From the NCBI GenBank assembly GCA_016201135.1, contig JACQDK010000016.1:1-37199 (forward strand): 37,199 nt of DNA. The letters run 5' to 3'. The notes under the pieces were generated by a model. It saw nothing but the letters and a program-made list of their open reading frames with translations. It made no database searches and had not been told where the DNA came from. Every line of letters starts with the position of its first letter. The stretch's first letter is position 1. The translations under genes and the position numbers were made by a program. Below are positions 15,122 to 23,365 of this stretch, in pieces. This DNA comes from Actinomycetota bacterium. GTDB taxonomy: Bacteria; Actinomycetota; UBA4738; HRBIN12.

Positions 15122-15670
15122 GTGGCTCCGCTCCTCGTCGTGGTCGACATGCAGCGCGTGTTCGCGGAAGACGGCAGCCCGTGGGTCGTGCCCGGGTGCA
15201 GTGGACTCATCCCCGCGATCGGGCGCCTCGTCGACGCCTTCGGTGACCGGGTCGTCTTCACCCGGTTCGTACCGTTCGACGCGCCGCCCGGGCCCGGCTC
15301 CTGGGCCGACTACTACGCCCTTCACCCGTTCTTCCTGCGTCCGGAGGCCGAGAGGCTCACGCACCTCGTGGAGCCGTTCGCGTCCCGGAACGTGCCGATC
15401 CTTGCGGCCCCGACTTTCTCGAAGTACGGCGCGGGCCTGGAAGCCCTGGCAGGCCCCGACCGGACGATCGTGCTCTGCGGGGTAGCGACCGACTGTTGCG
15501 TGATCTCCACCGCCCTTCCCGCGACCGACGCGGGCCTGCGCGTGCGGGTCGTCCGTGACGCCTGCGCAGGCATGACCCCCGAGGCCCACGAGGCCGCCCT
15601 CGCGATCATGGGCGGCTACGAGGGTCACATCGGGCTCACCACCGTCGCCGAGGAGCTGGGACGAAGGTGA
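15122..15670 (+). CDS. Isochorismatase-family cysteine hydrolase
   Basis: A 182-residue cytosolic hydrolase. The catalytic triad of the family is visible: Asp9 in VVVDMQ, Lys101 in TFSKYGAGL, and Cys126 in GVATDCCVIST; the cis-peptide region lies at GVATD. The family includes nicotinamidases, N-carbamoylsarcosine amidases and ureidoacrylate or oxamate amidohydrolases. The nicotinamidase metal motif D-x-H near residues 50-55 is not seen, so nicotinamide is not the obvious substrate. GTG at 15122 follows a TATCAT box. Its TGA overlaps the GTG of the glycosidase gene (GTGA), so the two are coupled. Confidence 0.85.
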   Translation: MAPLLVVVDMQRVFAEDGSPWVVPGCSGLIPAIGRLVDAFGDRVVFTRFVPFDAPPGPGSWADYYALHPFFLRPEAERLTHLVEPFASRNVPILAAPTFSKYGAGLEALAGPDRTIVLCGVATDCCVISTALPATDAGLRVRVVRDACAGMTPEAHEAALAIMGGYEGHIGLTTVAEELGRR

Positions 15671-17889
15671 CCCGCTGGGGCTGGAACACGTGGGAGGCGA
15701 CGGCCCCCTCGGAGGTTCGCGACCCCCACACCGGCCTGGCGGTACGCGTGAGCGCCTACAGCACGAAGGCGAACGACGCGACCCCGCTGCCGTTCTCCCG
15801 CGAAGCCGAGCTCGGGCCCCGCCTGCCCGAGGGTCGATTCCTCGAGGTGACCTTCCCCCACCACGGCTCGCGCGTCCGAGTGCGAGCGGCAGCCGAGGGC
15901 GACGACGTCTGCGGCGCCGTCGAGGTCGCACCGGAGGGCGAGTGGGGGCTGCGGTTCTGGTTCACGCTCGAAGTTGGCTTCCCCGGTGGCGAGGGCGAGA
16001 TGCGCCTGGAGATCGCGGAGGGCGAAGCCGCCTACGTCGACCCACCCATCGCGTTCGCCACCTGGCCGGGTGGCGCGGCGGCCTTCTCCCCCGCGATCCG
16101 GCCGGTGACCCAGCACCTCTACGACGATCGCGAGGAGGTGCTCCGGGAGTTCGTCGAGCGCGGCTACTACTACCGCCCACCGGCGCGCGAACGCGGCCGG
16201 TGGGCGGTCCTGCGCTTCAACGCGATCACGCCGGAGGTCTCCTGGGCCCTGGGCGTGGGCGCTACCGAGCGGGAGGCCCGGGAGCGCCTCGGCGGGCTGC
16301 TCCCTCGGACGCCGGCGGTGCTCGGGGAGCGAAGGGCCGAGGCTGCGGCCGCACCCGAGCGCCCGGCGGCGATCCGGGACGTCCTCAACTGGAACACGGT
16401 CTGGAACCCGGTCTGGAACAGGCCGTACACGCCGACCACGCGGGGATGGGTCTCTCACCGCTTCGGCGGCTTCATCGTCTGGCAGGTCGATTCCTGGTTC
16501 CACGCGATCCTTGCGACCCGGGTGGGCGACGGCGCGCTCGCGCGCGCGAACCTGGAGGCCGCGCTCGGCTGCCGGACGGACACCGGCATGCTCGCCGCGC
16601 TTCGCAGCGGCCTGACCGACTGGGTCGACCGCTCCCATCCTCCCTTCGGCGCCCATGCGGCATGGATCGCGGCCGAGGGCCTGGGAGACGGGTCGATCCT
16701 CGAACGCGCCTACCCGGTGCTGCGCGACGCCTACCGTTGGTGGTGGAGGGCGCGAGACGGCAACGGTGACGGCGTCCTGGAGTATGGGTCCTCGCCGGTC
16801 GGCGATGGGCACTTCGTCCACACGCGGCTCGCGGCGATGGACGAGTCCTTCAACGACAACTCTCCCGTCCACGACGAGCTGTCCTTCATGACCGGGACCC
16901 ACACCCTGGACGGCGCGGACGTCGGACTGAACGCGCTCCTGGTACACGAGGCCGAGCTGCTCGCAAGGATCGCCGAGGGCCTCGGGCTGCCCGACGAGGG
17001 GGCAGAGCTCCGCAACGGAGCCGCCGCCCACGCCGAACGGATCCGCGGCGTGCTGTGGGACGAGGAGCGCGGCGTGTTCGCGAACCGGAGGTGGGACGGC
17101 GAGTTCGTGCGGAGCCTCTCCCCGATGTCGTTCGCACCGATGTTCGCGGGAGTGGCGACCCAGGCACAGGCGGATCGACTCGTGCTCGAGTGGTTGCGCG
17201 ACCCGAACCGCTTCGGCGGGGACCATCTCGTCGCGGGAACTCCCCACGAGGATCCGGCCTCGCTGGACAACGAGTACTGGCGCGGCCGCGTGTGGCCACC
17301 GCTCAACTACGTCGTCTACCGGGGGCTGCGCCGGTACGGGTACGACGAGGACGCGGCTCGGGTCGCGGCCGCCGGCGACGCGATGTTCCTCCGCTCGTGG
17401 CAGGAGAGCCGCCGCTCGTACGAGAACTTCAACCAGCGGACGGGAGAGGGCGGCGACTCGCCCGACGCCGAGCCCTTCTACACGTGGGGGACGCTGCTCC
17501 CGATGCTCGCGGAGGCCGACCTGCTCGACCTCGATCCGCTCGACGGGCTGTGCGTCGGGTCGCCGGCTCCGCCCGTAGCGGCGACCACGCTCCCGACCGG
17601 AGCTTGGGGGCTCCTGCGCGCCGAGGTGCGCGGCGACTGGGTCGCGCTCGAAGGGCCCCGGGGTCTCGTCTTCCGTGCACGCGGCTCCGCGGGGCGGTTC
17701 CGCTCGGTGACGTGGTCGGATCGCATGCTCACGCTCACGCTCCCGGCGACCGTGGCGCCCGTGACGATCGAGGTTCCATGGCCGGTGCGCGACGCCACCG
17801 TCGATGGAGTCACGGTCGAGACGACCGCGAGCGGCGTCGTGGTCCCTGCGGGCGCCGCCGGCCGCACGCTCCGGGTGGAGCGAGGATGA
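15667..17889 (+). CDS. GH63-like (alpha/alpha)6 glycosidase
   Basis: The 740-residue protein has an N-terminal beta-sandwich (to about residue 220) and an (alpha/alpha)6 barrel resembling GH63 mannosylglycerate or oligosaccharide glucosidases and the related trehalases. Barrel landmarks are WQVDSWFHAILATRVGDG, a WRARDGNGDGVLEYG segment, MDESFNDNSPVHDELSF, LDNEYWRGRVWPPLNYVVY and YENFNQRTGEGGDSPDAEPF with the likely catalytic Glu near the end. A short beta domain closes the protein. No signal peptide is seen, which suggests a cytosolic alpha-glycosidase acting on an imported sugar or compatible solute. GTG at 15667 overlaps the previous TGA. The gene converges with the ABC permease with only six bases between. 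Confidence 0.8.
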   Translation: MTRWGWNTWEATAPSEVRDPHTGLAVRVSAYSTKANDATPLPFSREAELGPRLPEGRFLEVTFPHHGSRVRVRAAAEGDDVCGAVEVAPEGEWGLRFWFTLEVGFPGGEGEMRLEIAEGEAAYVDPPIAFATWPGGAAAFSPAIRPVTQHLYDDREEVLREFVERGYYYRPPARERGRWAVLRFNAITPEVSWALGVGATEREARERLGGLLPRTPAVLGERRAEAAAAPERPAAIRDVLNWNTVWNPVWNRPYTPTTRGWVSHRFGGFIVWQVDSWFHAILATRVGDGALARANLEAALGCRTDTGMLAALRSGLTDWVDRSHPPFGAHAAWIAAEGLGDGSILERAYPVLRDAYRWWWRARDGNGDGVLEYGSSPVGDGHFVHTRLAAMDESFNDNSPVHDELSFMTGTHTLDGADVGLNALLVHEAELLARIAEGLGLPDEGAELRNGAAAHAERIRGVLWDEERGVFANRRWDGEFVRSLSPMSFAPMFAGVATQAQADRLVLEWLRDPNRFGGDHLVAGTPHEDPASLDNEYWRGRVWPPLNYVVYRGLRRYGYDEDAARVAAAGDAMFLRSWQESRRSYENFNQRTGEGGDSPDAEPFYTWGTLLPMLAEADLLDLDPLDGLCVGSPAPPVAATTLPTGAWGLLRAEVRGDWVALEGPRGLVFRARGSAGRFRSVTWSDRMLTLTLPATVAPVTIEVPWPVRDATVDGVTVETTASGVVVPAGAAGRTLRVERG

Positions 17890-17895
17890 GCGCCC

Positions 17896-18828
17896 TCAGC
17901 CGAGCGTCGCGCGCCGGACCCGCGGGTCGATCGCGATCACCGCGAGGTCGGCCAGGAGATTGACGGTCACCACGACGAGCCCCGCGACGAGCGCGATCCC
18001 GATGATGAGCGAGGTGTCGAGGCGCCGGATCGCGCCGAACAGGTCCTCCCCCACTCCCGGGATCGAGAAGACGACCTCCACCACGGCGACGGTCGCGAAC
18101 AGCCCCGCGAAGTCGAGCGCCAGGACGGAGAACAGGGGCACCAGCGAGTTCGGCAGGACGTCGCGCCAGCGGATCCGGCCCATCCGCTCGCCGCGGGCGA
18201 GGGCGAACTGCACGTAGGGCCTCTCGAGCTCGTCGAGCATCGACGTGCGCAGGATCCTTCCCAGGACGAGGCCGTATGGGACCGCGACCGTGAGCACCGG
18301 CAGGACGTAGGACCTCCACCCCTCCGTCGTCCCTCCGAGCGGGAACCACCGCAGGCGGAACGAGAAGGCGTAGAGCAGCAGGAGGCCCACGAGGAACGTC
18401 GGGACCGCGCTCGTCGCCCCGGCCGCGGCCACGAGGGAGCCGTCGGCCAACCTGCCCTTGCGACTCGTCACGAACACGGCGAGCGGGATCCCGATCAGCA
18501 GCTCCCCCAGGAACGCGAGCACCGTGAGGGTGAGCGTGTGCCCGACGTCGCGCGCGATCACCGAGCGGACCGGTTCGCTACGTGAGAAGGCGTAGCCGAG
18601 GTCGAAGTGCGTGAAACGGACCAGGGTCGAGACGTACCGGTCCCACGCGGGCCGGTCGAAGCCATAGGCGTGACGGATCGCCTGGACGGTCTGAACGGAA
18701 GCGGTCGGTCCCGCCAGTTGGCGCGCCGGGTCCCCGGGGATCGCCTCGACCAGCAGGAACCCGAGCGTCGCGAGCGCCCATAGGGTCACGACCGCGAGCA
18801 GGAGGCGGCGGACGATGTACCGGCTCAT
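17896..18828 (-). CDS. Peptide/nickel-type ABC permease (DppB family)
   Basis: A 310-residue inner-membrane protein. The N-terminus MSRYIVRRLLLAVVTLWAL with FLLVEAIPGDPARQLAG is the classic DppB/OppB opening, and the EAA-type coupling loop reads YVQFALARGERMGRIRWRDVLPNSLVPL. About six helices are visible. ATG at 18828 overlaps the stop of the DppC-like gene as ATGA, so the two permeases are translated together. The frame is open further upstream but that is a shadow of the partner gene. It is the last gene of the minus-strand importer operon. Substrates of this family range from peptides to sugars, opines and heterocycles. Confidence 0.9.
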   Translation of the reverse strand: MSRYIVRRLLLAVVTLWALATLGFLLVEAIPGDPARQLAGPTASVQTVQAIRHAYGFDRPAWDRYVSTLVRFTHFDLGYAFSRSEPVRSVIARDVGHTLTLTVLAFLGELLIGIPLAVFVTSRKGRLADGSLVAAAGATSAVPTFLVGLLLLYAFSFRLRWFPLGGTTEGWRSYVLPVLTVAVPYGLVLGRILRTSMLDELERPYVQFALARGERMGRIRWRDVLPNSLVPLFSVLALDFAGLFATVAVVEVVFSIPGVGEDLFGAIRRLDTSLIIGIALVAGLVVVTVNLLADLAVIAIDPRVRRATLG

Positions 18829-19775
18829 CGACCGATCACCTTCATCTCGGCAGCCGTCGTCTTGCCGGCCGCGACGCGACGGTGGGGCGTGCGCAACCCC
18901 TCGCCGATCAGCGTCGTGGCCGTCACGAACATCCCCAGGTAAAGGGCCGGGAAGACGATCAGCCCGGGATGGAGGCGGTAGTAAGGCAGGCCGGAGCCGA
19001 GCATCGAGCCGATGCTGGAGGTCGGCTCCTGCACGCCGAGGCCCAGGAACCCGAGGCTGCTCTCGAACAGCGCCGCCCACCCGACCGAGAGGGCAGCGTA
19101 TGCGAGCAGGATCGGCAGCACATGAGGTGTGATCTCCACCACGAGGATCCGGATCCGGCCGGCGCCGAGCGATCGCGCCGCCTCGACGAAGGGTCTCTCC
19201 TTCACCACCACCGCCTGCCCGTAGGTCACGCGCGCGAGCGGGGCCCAGAACACTGCGACGAGCGCGACGATCAACGACGGCACTCCCGAACCCAGGACCG
19301 AGGTGAGCGCGGCGGCGAGAAGCAACCCCGGGATCGCCAGGCCGATGTCGGTCATGCGCATCAGCACGTTCCCGGCCGCGCTCTCCGAGGAGGCGGCGAG
19401 CAAGCCGATCGCGAGCCCGATCAGCGTGGCGAGGGCGATCGCCAGCGCGCACGCCCCGAACGTGACGCGCCCCCCGTAGATCAGACGGGACAGGACGTCG
19501 CGGCCCTTCCCGTCGGTCCCCAGAGGCCACTCGAGGCTCGGCCCCTGCGGGCCGCCGTCGGGACCGAGCCCGGCCACGTTCTCCCTGTAGGGGTCCTTCG
19601 GCGCGACGAGCGGCGCGGCGACGCAGACGAAGGCGATCAGGACGAGCAGGACCACCCCGATGCGCACGCCGAGGCGGCGTTCCCCCTGCTCCCGAGCGAC
19701 GGGAGCGCCCTCGGGCAGGGGCGGCGCGTCCGGGATCGTCAGGACGGCGGTCCGGCCCGGCCCCCGATCGCTCAC
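18825..19775 (-). CDS. Peptide/nickel-type ABC permease (DppC family)
   Basis: A 316-residue permease. After a proline-rich, polar N-terminus comes helix 1 (RIGVVLLVLIAFVCVAAPLVA), then PLGTDGKGRDVLSRLIYGGR, the standard DppC/OppC motif, and the coupling loop RPFVEAARSLGAGRIRILVVEITPHVLP. The later region LGFLGLGVQEPTSSIGSML is also typical. GTG at 19775 overlaps the ATPase stop codon as GTGA, and the end overlaps the DppB-like start. It forms the transmembrane pair with that protein. Confidence 0.9.
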   Translation of the reverse strand: MSDRGPGRTAVLTIPDAPPLPEGAPVAREQGERRLGVRIGVVLLVLIAFVCVAAPLVAPKDPYRENVAGLGPDGGPQGPSLEWPLGTDGKGRDVLSRLIYGGRVTFGACALAIALATLIGLAIGLLAASSESAAGNVLMRMTDIGLAIPGLLLAAALTSVLGSGVPSLIVALVAVFWAPLARVTYGQAVVVKERPFVEAARSLGAGRIRILVVEITPHVLPILLAYAALSVGWAALFESSLGFLGLGVQEPTSSIGSMLGSGLPYYRLHPGLIVFPALYLGMFVTATTLIGEGLRTPHRRVAAGKTTAAEMKVIGR

Positions 19776-20782
19776 GCTCCCACCCCCGCGCGGGCCGCTT
19801 CCTCGAGCGGGTGGTGACAGGCGTAGCCGTGCCGGGCCCGCGGATCGGCCACCGGCTCCTGCTGCGTGCAGATCTCCGTCGCGAAGGCGCAGCGCGGCGC
19901 GAACGCGCACGGCCAGAGTCGGCCGGGCAGCGGCGGGGGATGACCGGGGATCGCGTACAGCCGCTCGCGTTCCTCGTTCAGCCGAGGGAGCGATGCCACG
20001 AGCGCACCGAGGTAGGGGTGCCGCGGCGAGGTGAGCAGCTCCTTCGTCGGGCCGACCTCCACGATCTTGCCCGCGTACATCGTGGCCGTGCGCGTGGTGG
20101 TCTCGGCCACGACGCCCATGTCGTGCGTCACGAGCACCACCGCCGCGCCCACCTCGCGGACGAGCTCGAGGAAGGCCTCGAGGACCTGCGCCTGCACGAT
20201 CACGTCGAGGGCGCTAGTGGGCTCGTCGGCGATCAGCAGCGTCGGTTCCACCGAGACCACGCTCGCGATCACCGCGCGTTGGAGCTGGCCGCCCGAGAGC
20301 TCGTGAGGGTACTTCCGCAGGATCGAACGGGGGTCGCCCATGCCGACCGTCGACAGGAGCTCGCAGACGCGGTCGAGGGCGGCCTCCTCCGACAGGCCCC
20401 GGTGCAGCCGAAGAGGACGGGCGAGCTGCGGCCCCACGTGGCGGATCGGATCGAGGGCACCGAAGGGGTCCTGCGGAACGAACCCGATCCGCCCGCCGCG
20501 CAAGGGTCGGGTCCGATCGGTCTCGGCATCGACGATCGTCTCGCCCTCGAACGCGATCGAGCCGCCCAGGACCCAGCGGCTCGATCCCAGGAGCCCCGCG
20601 ACGGCGAGGCCGAGCGTCGTCTTCCCGCACCCGGATTCGCCGACGAGCCCGACGATCTCACCCGGTGCGACCTCGAGGTCGGCACCGCGGACGATCTCGC
20701 CGTCCGCGGTGCCGACCCGCAGGGCGCGGATCCGAAGGGCCGGTTCGCCGGTTAGCTCGACTTGACCCAGCAGGACTTCCAA
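19772..20782 (-). CDS. Peptide-type ABC importer ATPase (single, DppD/DppF-like)
   Basis: A 336-residue ATPase with Walker A GESGCGKTT (residues 48-56), Q loop VPQDPFG, signature LSGGQLQRAV, Walker B LLIADEPTSALD and switch VTHDMGVV. The C-terminal oligopeptide-transporter extension follows, with CAFAPRCAFATEIC plus a later Cys that in relatives ligates an iron-sulfur cluster. Most Dpp/Opp systems have two such ATPases; only one is encoded here, so it may act as a homodimer or borrow a partner. The start is uncertain: TTG at 20782 overlaps the end of the binding-protein gene by about 31 bases and has no clear ribosome site. Confidence 0.88.
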   Translation of the reverse strand: MEVLLGQVELTGEPALRIRALRVGTADGEIVRGADLEVAPGEIVGLVGESGCGKTTLGLAVAGLLGSSRWVLGGSIAFEGETIVDAETDRTRPLRGGRIGFVPQDPFGALDPIRHVGPQLARPLRLHRGLSEEAALDRVCELLSTVGMGDPRSILRKYPHELSGGQLQRAVIASVVSVEPTLLIADEPTSALDVIVQAQVLEAFLELVREVGAAVVLVTHDMGVVAETTTRTATMYAGKIVEVGPTKELLTSPRHPYLGALVASLPRLNEERERLYAIPGHPPPLPGRLWPCAFAPRCAFATEICTQQEPVADPRARHGYACHHPLEEAARAGVGA

Positions 20783-22413
20783 TCGAAGGGCGCGTACGTC
20801 GGGATGGTGACGAGGGCCCCGACGCGTTGGGTGGAGATCGCCGGCCAGTCGACCTGCATCGTGCCGACGCCGGCGGCATCGCTCACGATGATCTGCTGGA
20901 TCTTCTGCAGGATCTGGTCGCGCTGGGGGCCGAACGGCAGCAGGTCGGACTTCGAAAGCAGCGAGTCCACCTGCTTGTTGCAGTAGCGCGCGACGTTCAG
21001 TCCCGGAGCGGGAACCTGCGCGCAGACGAAGTTCGTCGAGATGAAGTCCTGACCGTCGGGATAGTCCTCGCGCCAGTAGGTCGGCAGCATGTCGTAGTTC
21101 TTCGGGTTGTTGTACCCGTTGTCACCGAAGTAGGCGGCCTGCTGGAGGCCCTTGATCTCGACTTTCACCCCGATCGCCTTCAGGTCCTGCTGCAACGACG
21201 TGGACATCGCCGAGGCGAACGGGTCGGTCGCGTCGTAGATCACGCGTATCGGCTGCCCGTTGTAGCCGGCCTGCTGCAGCAAGGCTTTCGCCTGGGTCGG
21301 GTCGTAGGCGATCGCCTGGATGTTGGCGTCGGACTGGTGGGTGACGCTCGCGTAGATCTGGTTCCATGGACGAGCCTCGGTCCCGAACTGCTTCGTCACG
21401 TCGCGGTTGATCGCCATCGCGATCGCCTTTCGCAAGGTGGCGTTCTTGAGGATGCCCTCGTTGTTGAGCGCCCAGTAGTAGACGGTCGGGCCGGTCGTCG
21501 GCGCCATCGTGATCGAAGGGTCCTGCGAGAGCTGTTGGATCGCGGCCTCCGGCAGGAAGAACGGCTCCGCCGGGGCGTCGATGGTGCCGTTCTGGAGCTG
21601 GAGGACCTGGGTGTTCGAGTCGACGTTCAGCGCGACGTCGATCTCGTCCAGGTAAGGGAACTGCGGGTCGACGTAGCCGGGGTTCTTCTTCAGGACGAGC
21701 GACTGGCCCTTGTTCCACTCGGCCACGTAGAAGGGGCCGGCGCCGACGGGCGAGTCGCCGAACTTGTCGCCGGCGGCCTTCACCGCCTCCTCGGGGGCCG
21801 GCCAGGAGGTCGCGATCGTCAGGTCGTAGATGAACGTGGAGGTGGGCTGGGTCAGCGTTATCTGAAGGGTGGAGGGATCCAGGACCTTGATGCCGGAGAC
21901 CGAGGTGGCCTTGCCGGAGGCGAACGCCGAGGCGCCCTGGATCGGATACAGGTAGCCGCCGCCCCACGAAGGGGCGGGCTTCGTGTTGGGGTCGAGCGCG
22001 CGCTCCATCCCGTAGGCGGCGTCCTGCGCCGTGACGGCGCGCGGGGTGAAGTTCGGTCCCGCGAACATCGCGCCGGGCCGGATCTTGATCGTGTAGGTGA
22101 GGTTGTCCGCCGAGATGGTCGGCAGGCCGTCGGCGAGCGCGGCAACGATGTTGCCGCTCGTGTCGACGTGGTAGAGGCCTTCGTACAGCGCTCCAGCCGT
22201 CAGGGAGTAGTCGATCGTCGAGACCGCCTGCGAGTTGTCCAGGGTGACGACGTCGTTCCCGTCGGCGAGCTTCAGGACACCGCCCCGCTGCGGGCCGGTC
22301 GAACCGGTCGCCGCCGGGGTCTGGGTGTTCCCGCCGCCCCCGGAGGTGCACGCCGCGAGCACCAGCGCGGCGACGGCTACCACGAGCGCGAACGGCCTGT
22401 TCCAGCGAGTCAT
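20752..22413 (-). CDS. ABC importer substrate-binding lipoprotein (SBP family 5)
   Basis: This 553-residue lipoprotein captures the substrate outside the membrane. The signal has a lipobox LVLAAC with Cys22, then a Ser/Gly/Thr-rich linker. The mature part is a family-5 binding protein (DppA/OppA type): GGVLKLADGNDVVTLDNSQA, GLYHVDTSGNIVAALADGLP, VGAGPFYVAEWNKGQSLVLKK and RKAIAMAINRDV are its landmarks. The open frame begins at 22434, but ATG at 22413 has GAAGGAG just upstream and gives a proper signal peptide. It is the first gene of the operon binding protein, ATPase, permease, permease. It lies divergent, 94 bp away, from the molybdenum hydroxylase operon, so its ligand may be that operon's substrate. 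Confidence 0.92.
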   Translation of the reverse strand: MTRWNRPFALVVAVAALVLAACTSGGGGNTQTPAATGSTGPQRGGVLKLADGNDVVTLDNSQAVSTIDYSLTAGALYEGLYHVDTSGNIVAALADGLPTISADNLTYTIKIRPGAMFAGPNFTPRAVTAQDAAYGMERALDPNTKPAPSWGGGYLYPIQGASAFASGKATSVSGIKVLDPSTLQITLTQPTSTFIYDLTIATSWPAPEEAVKAAGDKFGDSPVGAGPFYVAEWNKGQSLVLKKNPGYVDPQFPYLDEIDVALNVDSNTQVLQLQNGTIDAPAEPFFLPEAAIQQLSQDPSITMAPTTGPTVYYWALNNEGILKNATLRKAIAMAINRDVTKQFGTEARPWNQIYASVTHQSDANIQAIAYDPTQAKALLQQAGYNGQPIRVIYDATDPFASAMSTSLQQDLKAIGVKVEIKGLQQAAYFGDNGYNNPKNYDMLPTYWREDYPDGQDFISTNFVCAQVPAPGLNVARYCNKQVDSLLSKSDLLPFGPQRDQILQKIQQIIVSDAAGVGTMQVDWPAISTQRVGALVTIPTYAPFDWKSCWVKSS

Positions 22414-22431
22414 CGCGTACTCCTTCGTCGG

Positions 22432-22470
22432 CACCGGACGCCCCCGGTGGTTGCGGCGGATTCTAGCAAC
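22432..22470. promoter_or_regulatory. Inverted repeats in the divergent control region
   Basis: Two inverted repeats lie between the importer and the hydroxylase operon. CACCGG-N6-CCGGTG covers 22432-22449, in the early leader of the importer transcript. GTTGC-N11-GCAAC covers 22450-22470 and straddles the minus-strand -10 TAGAAT (22465-22460). Either could be an operator for a regulator of both operons, although none is encoded in the window. Confidence 0.35.
22460..22465 (-). promoter_or_regulatory. -10-like TAGAAT of the importer operon
   Basis: Minus-strand TAGAAT lies 46 nt before the ATG at 22413, giving a leader of about 40 nt with GAAGGAG. No good -35 is visible. Confidence 0.4.
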
Positions 22471-22492
22471 GCGGAGGCGGGAGGAAGAACGC

Positions 22493-22498
22493 TAGTCT
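22493..22498 (+). promoter_or_regulatory. -10-like TAGTCT of the Mo-hydroxylase operon
   Basis: TAGTCT is followed by 9 nt and the GTG at 22508, with no Shine-Dalgarno site, so the operon mRNA may be leaderless. Confidence 0.45.
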
Positions 22499-22507
22499 TT
22501 GCACCTC

Positions 22508-23365
22508 GTGCTGCAGGGGAGCGCCCGCCCGTTGGAATACCTCGTGCCCGCGGACGTCGCGGAGGCGGCTGCGATGAAGGCGGCGGGCGCCCTCGTGCTC
22601 GCCGGCGGGACCGACGTCTACCCCACGCACGTCGGCCGCCCGATCGCCCGGCCGATCGTCGACATCGCCGGGCTGGATGCGCTCAAGGGCATCGAGGTCA
22701 CCCACGACGGGTATCGCCTGGGCGCGCTGGCCCGGTGGAGCGAGGTCGCAGCGGCCAACCTGGCACCCCGGTTCGACGCTCTGCGCGCCGCGGCGCGGGA
22801 GGTCGGCGCGATCCAGGTGCAGAACGCCGGCACGATCGGGGGCAACCTCTGCACGGCCTCGCCGGCGGCGGACGGCGTGCCGAACCTGCTCACGCTGGAT
22901 GCGTCGGTGGAGCTGACCTCGCCGTCGTCGCGCCGCGTGCTGCCGCTGGAGGGGTTCCTCACCGGCTACCGCTCGACCGCCCTGGGAGACGACGAGCTCC
23001 TAACGGCCGTGCTGATCCCGCGCGGCGGCGATGACGCCCGAGCCACCTTCCTCAAGCTCGGGCTCCGCCGGTACCTCGTGATCTCGGTCGTGATGGTTTC
23101 TGCCGTGATCGACTTCGACGAGCGTGGACGCGTGCGCGAAGCTCGTGTGGCCGTCGGGGCCTGCTCCCCCGTCGCGCAGCGGCTGCGGGCGCTCGAGGCC
23201 GACCTCCGCGGCAAGCCGGCGGACTCGCTCGAGGAGGTCGTCGCGCCCGCGCACCTGGCCGAGCTGACGCCGATCGACGACGTGCGCGCGACCGCCGACT
23301 ACCGGCGCCGGGCCGCGGCGACCCTGGTCGGGCGCGCGCTCGCGGCCTGCGGGAGAGACCGATGA
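22508..23365 (+). CDS. Molybdenum hydroxylase, FAD-binding subunit (nicotinate dehydrogenase-like)
   Basis: The 285-residue protein is the medium, FAD-carrying subunit of a xanthine-oxidase-family enzyme (CoxM/XdhB/NdhF type). The two FAD loops are clear: LVLAGGTDVYP at about residues 30-40 and QVQNAGTIGGNLCTASPAAD at about 100-120. The C-terminal domain has LGLRRYLVISVVMVSAVIDF and GACSPVAQRLRALE. It passes electrons from the iron-sulfur/Mo subunit to an acceptor. The frame is open from 22499 (TTG), but GTG at 22508 is preferred because TAGTCT lies nine bases upstream. Its TGA overlaps the ATG of the next gene as ATGA. Within the operon it most likely belongs to the ring-hydroxylating step. 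Confidence 0.9.
   Translation: MLQGSARPLEYLVPADVAEAAAMKAAGALVLAGGTDVYPTHVGRPIARPIVDIAGLDALKGIEVTHDGYRLGALARWSEVAAANLAPRFDALRAAAREVGAIQVQNAGTIGGNLCTASPAADGVPNLLTLDASVELTSPSSRRVLPLEGFLTGYRSTALGDDELLTAVLIPRGGDDARATFLKLGLRRYLVISVVMVSAVIDFDERGRVREARVAVGACSPVAQRLRALEADLRGKPADSLEEVVAPAHLAELTPIDDVRATADYRRRAAATLVGRALAACGRDR

Noticed and set aside
15122-15670. Nicotinamidase feeding the nicotinate pathway
   Set aside because: The Asp-Lys-Cys triad is present, but the usual D-x-H metal motif of nicotinamidases is not seen and the gene is coupled to a glycosidase.
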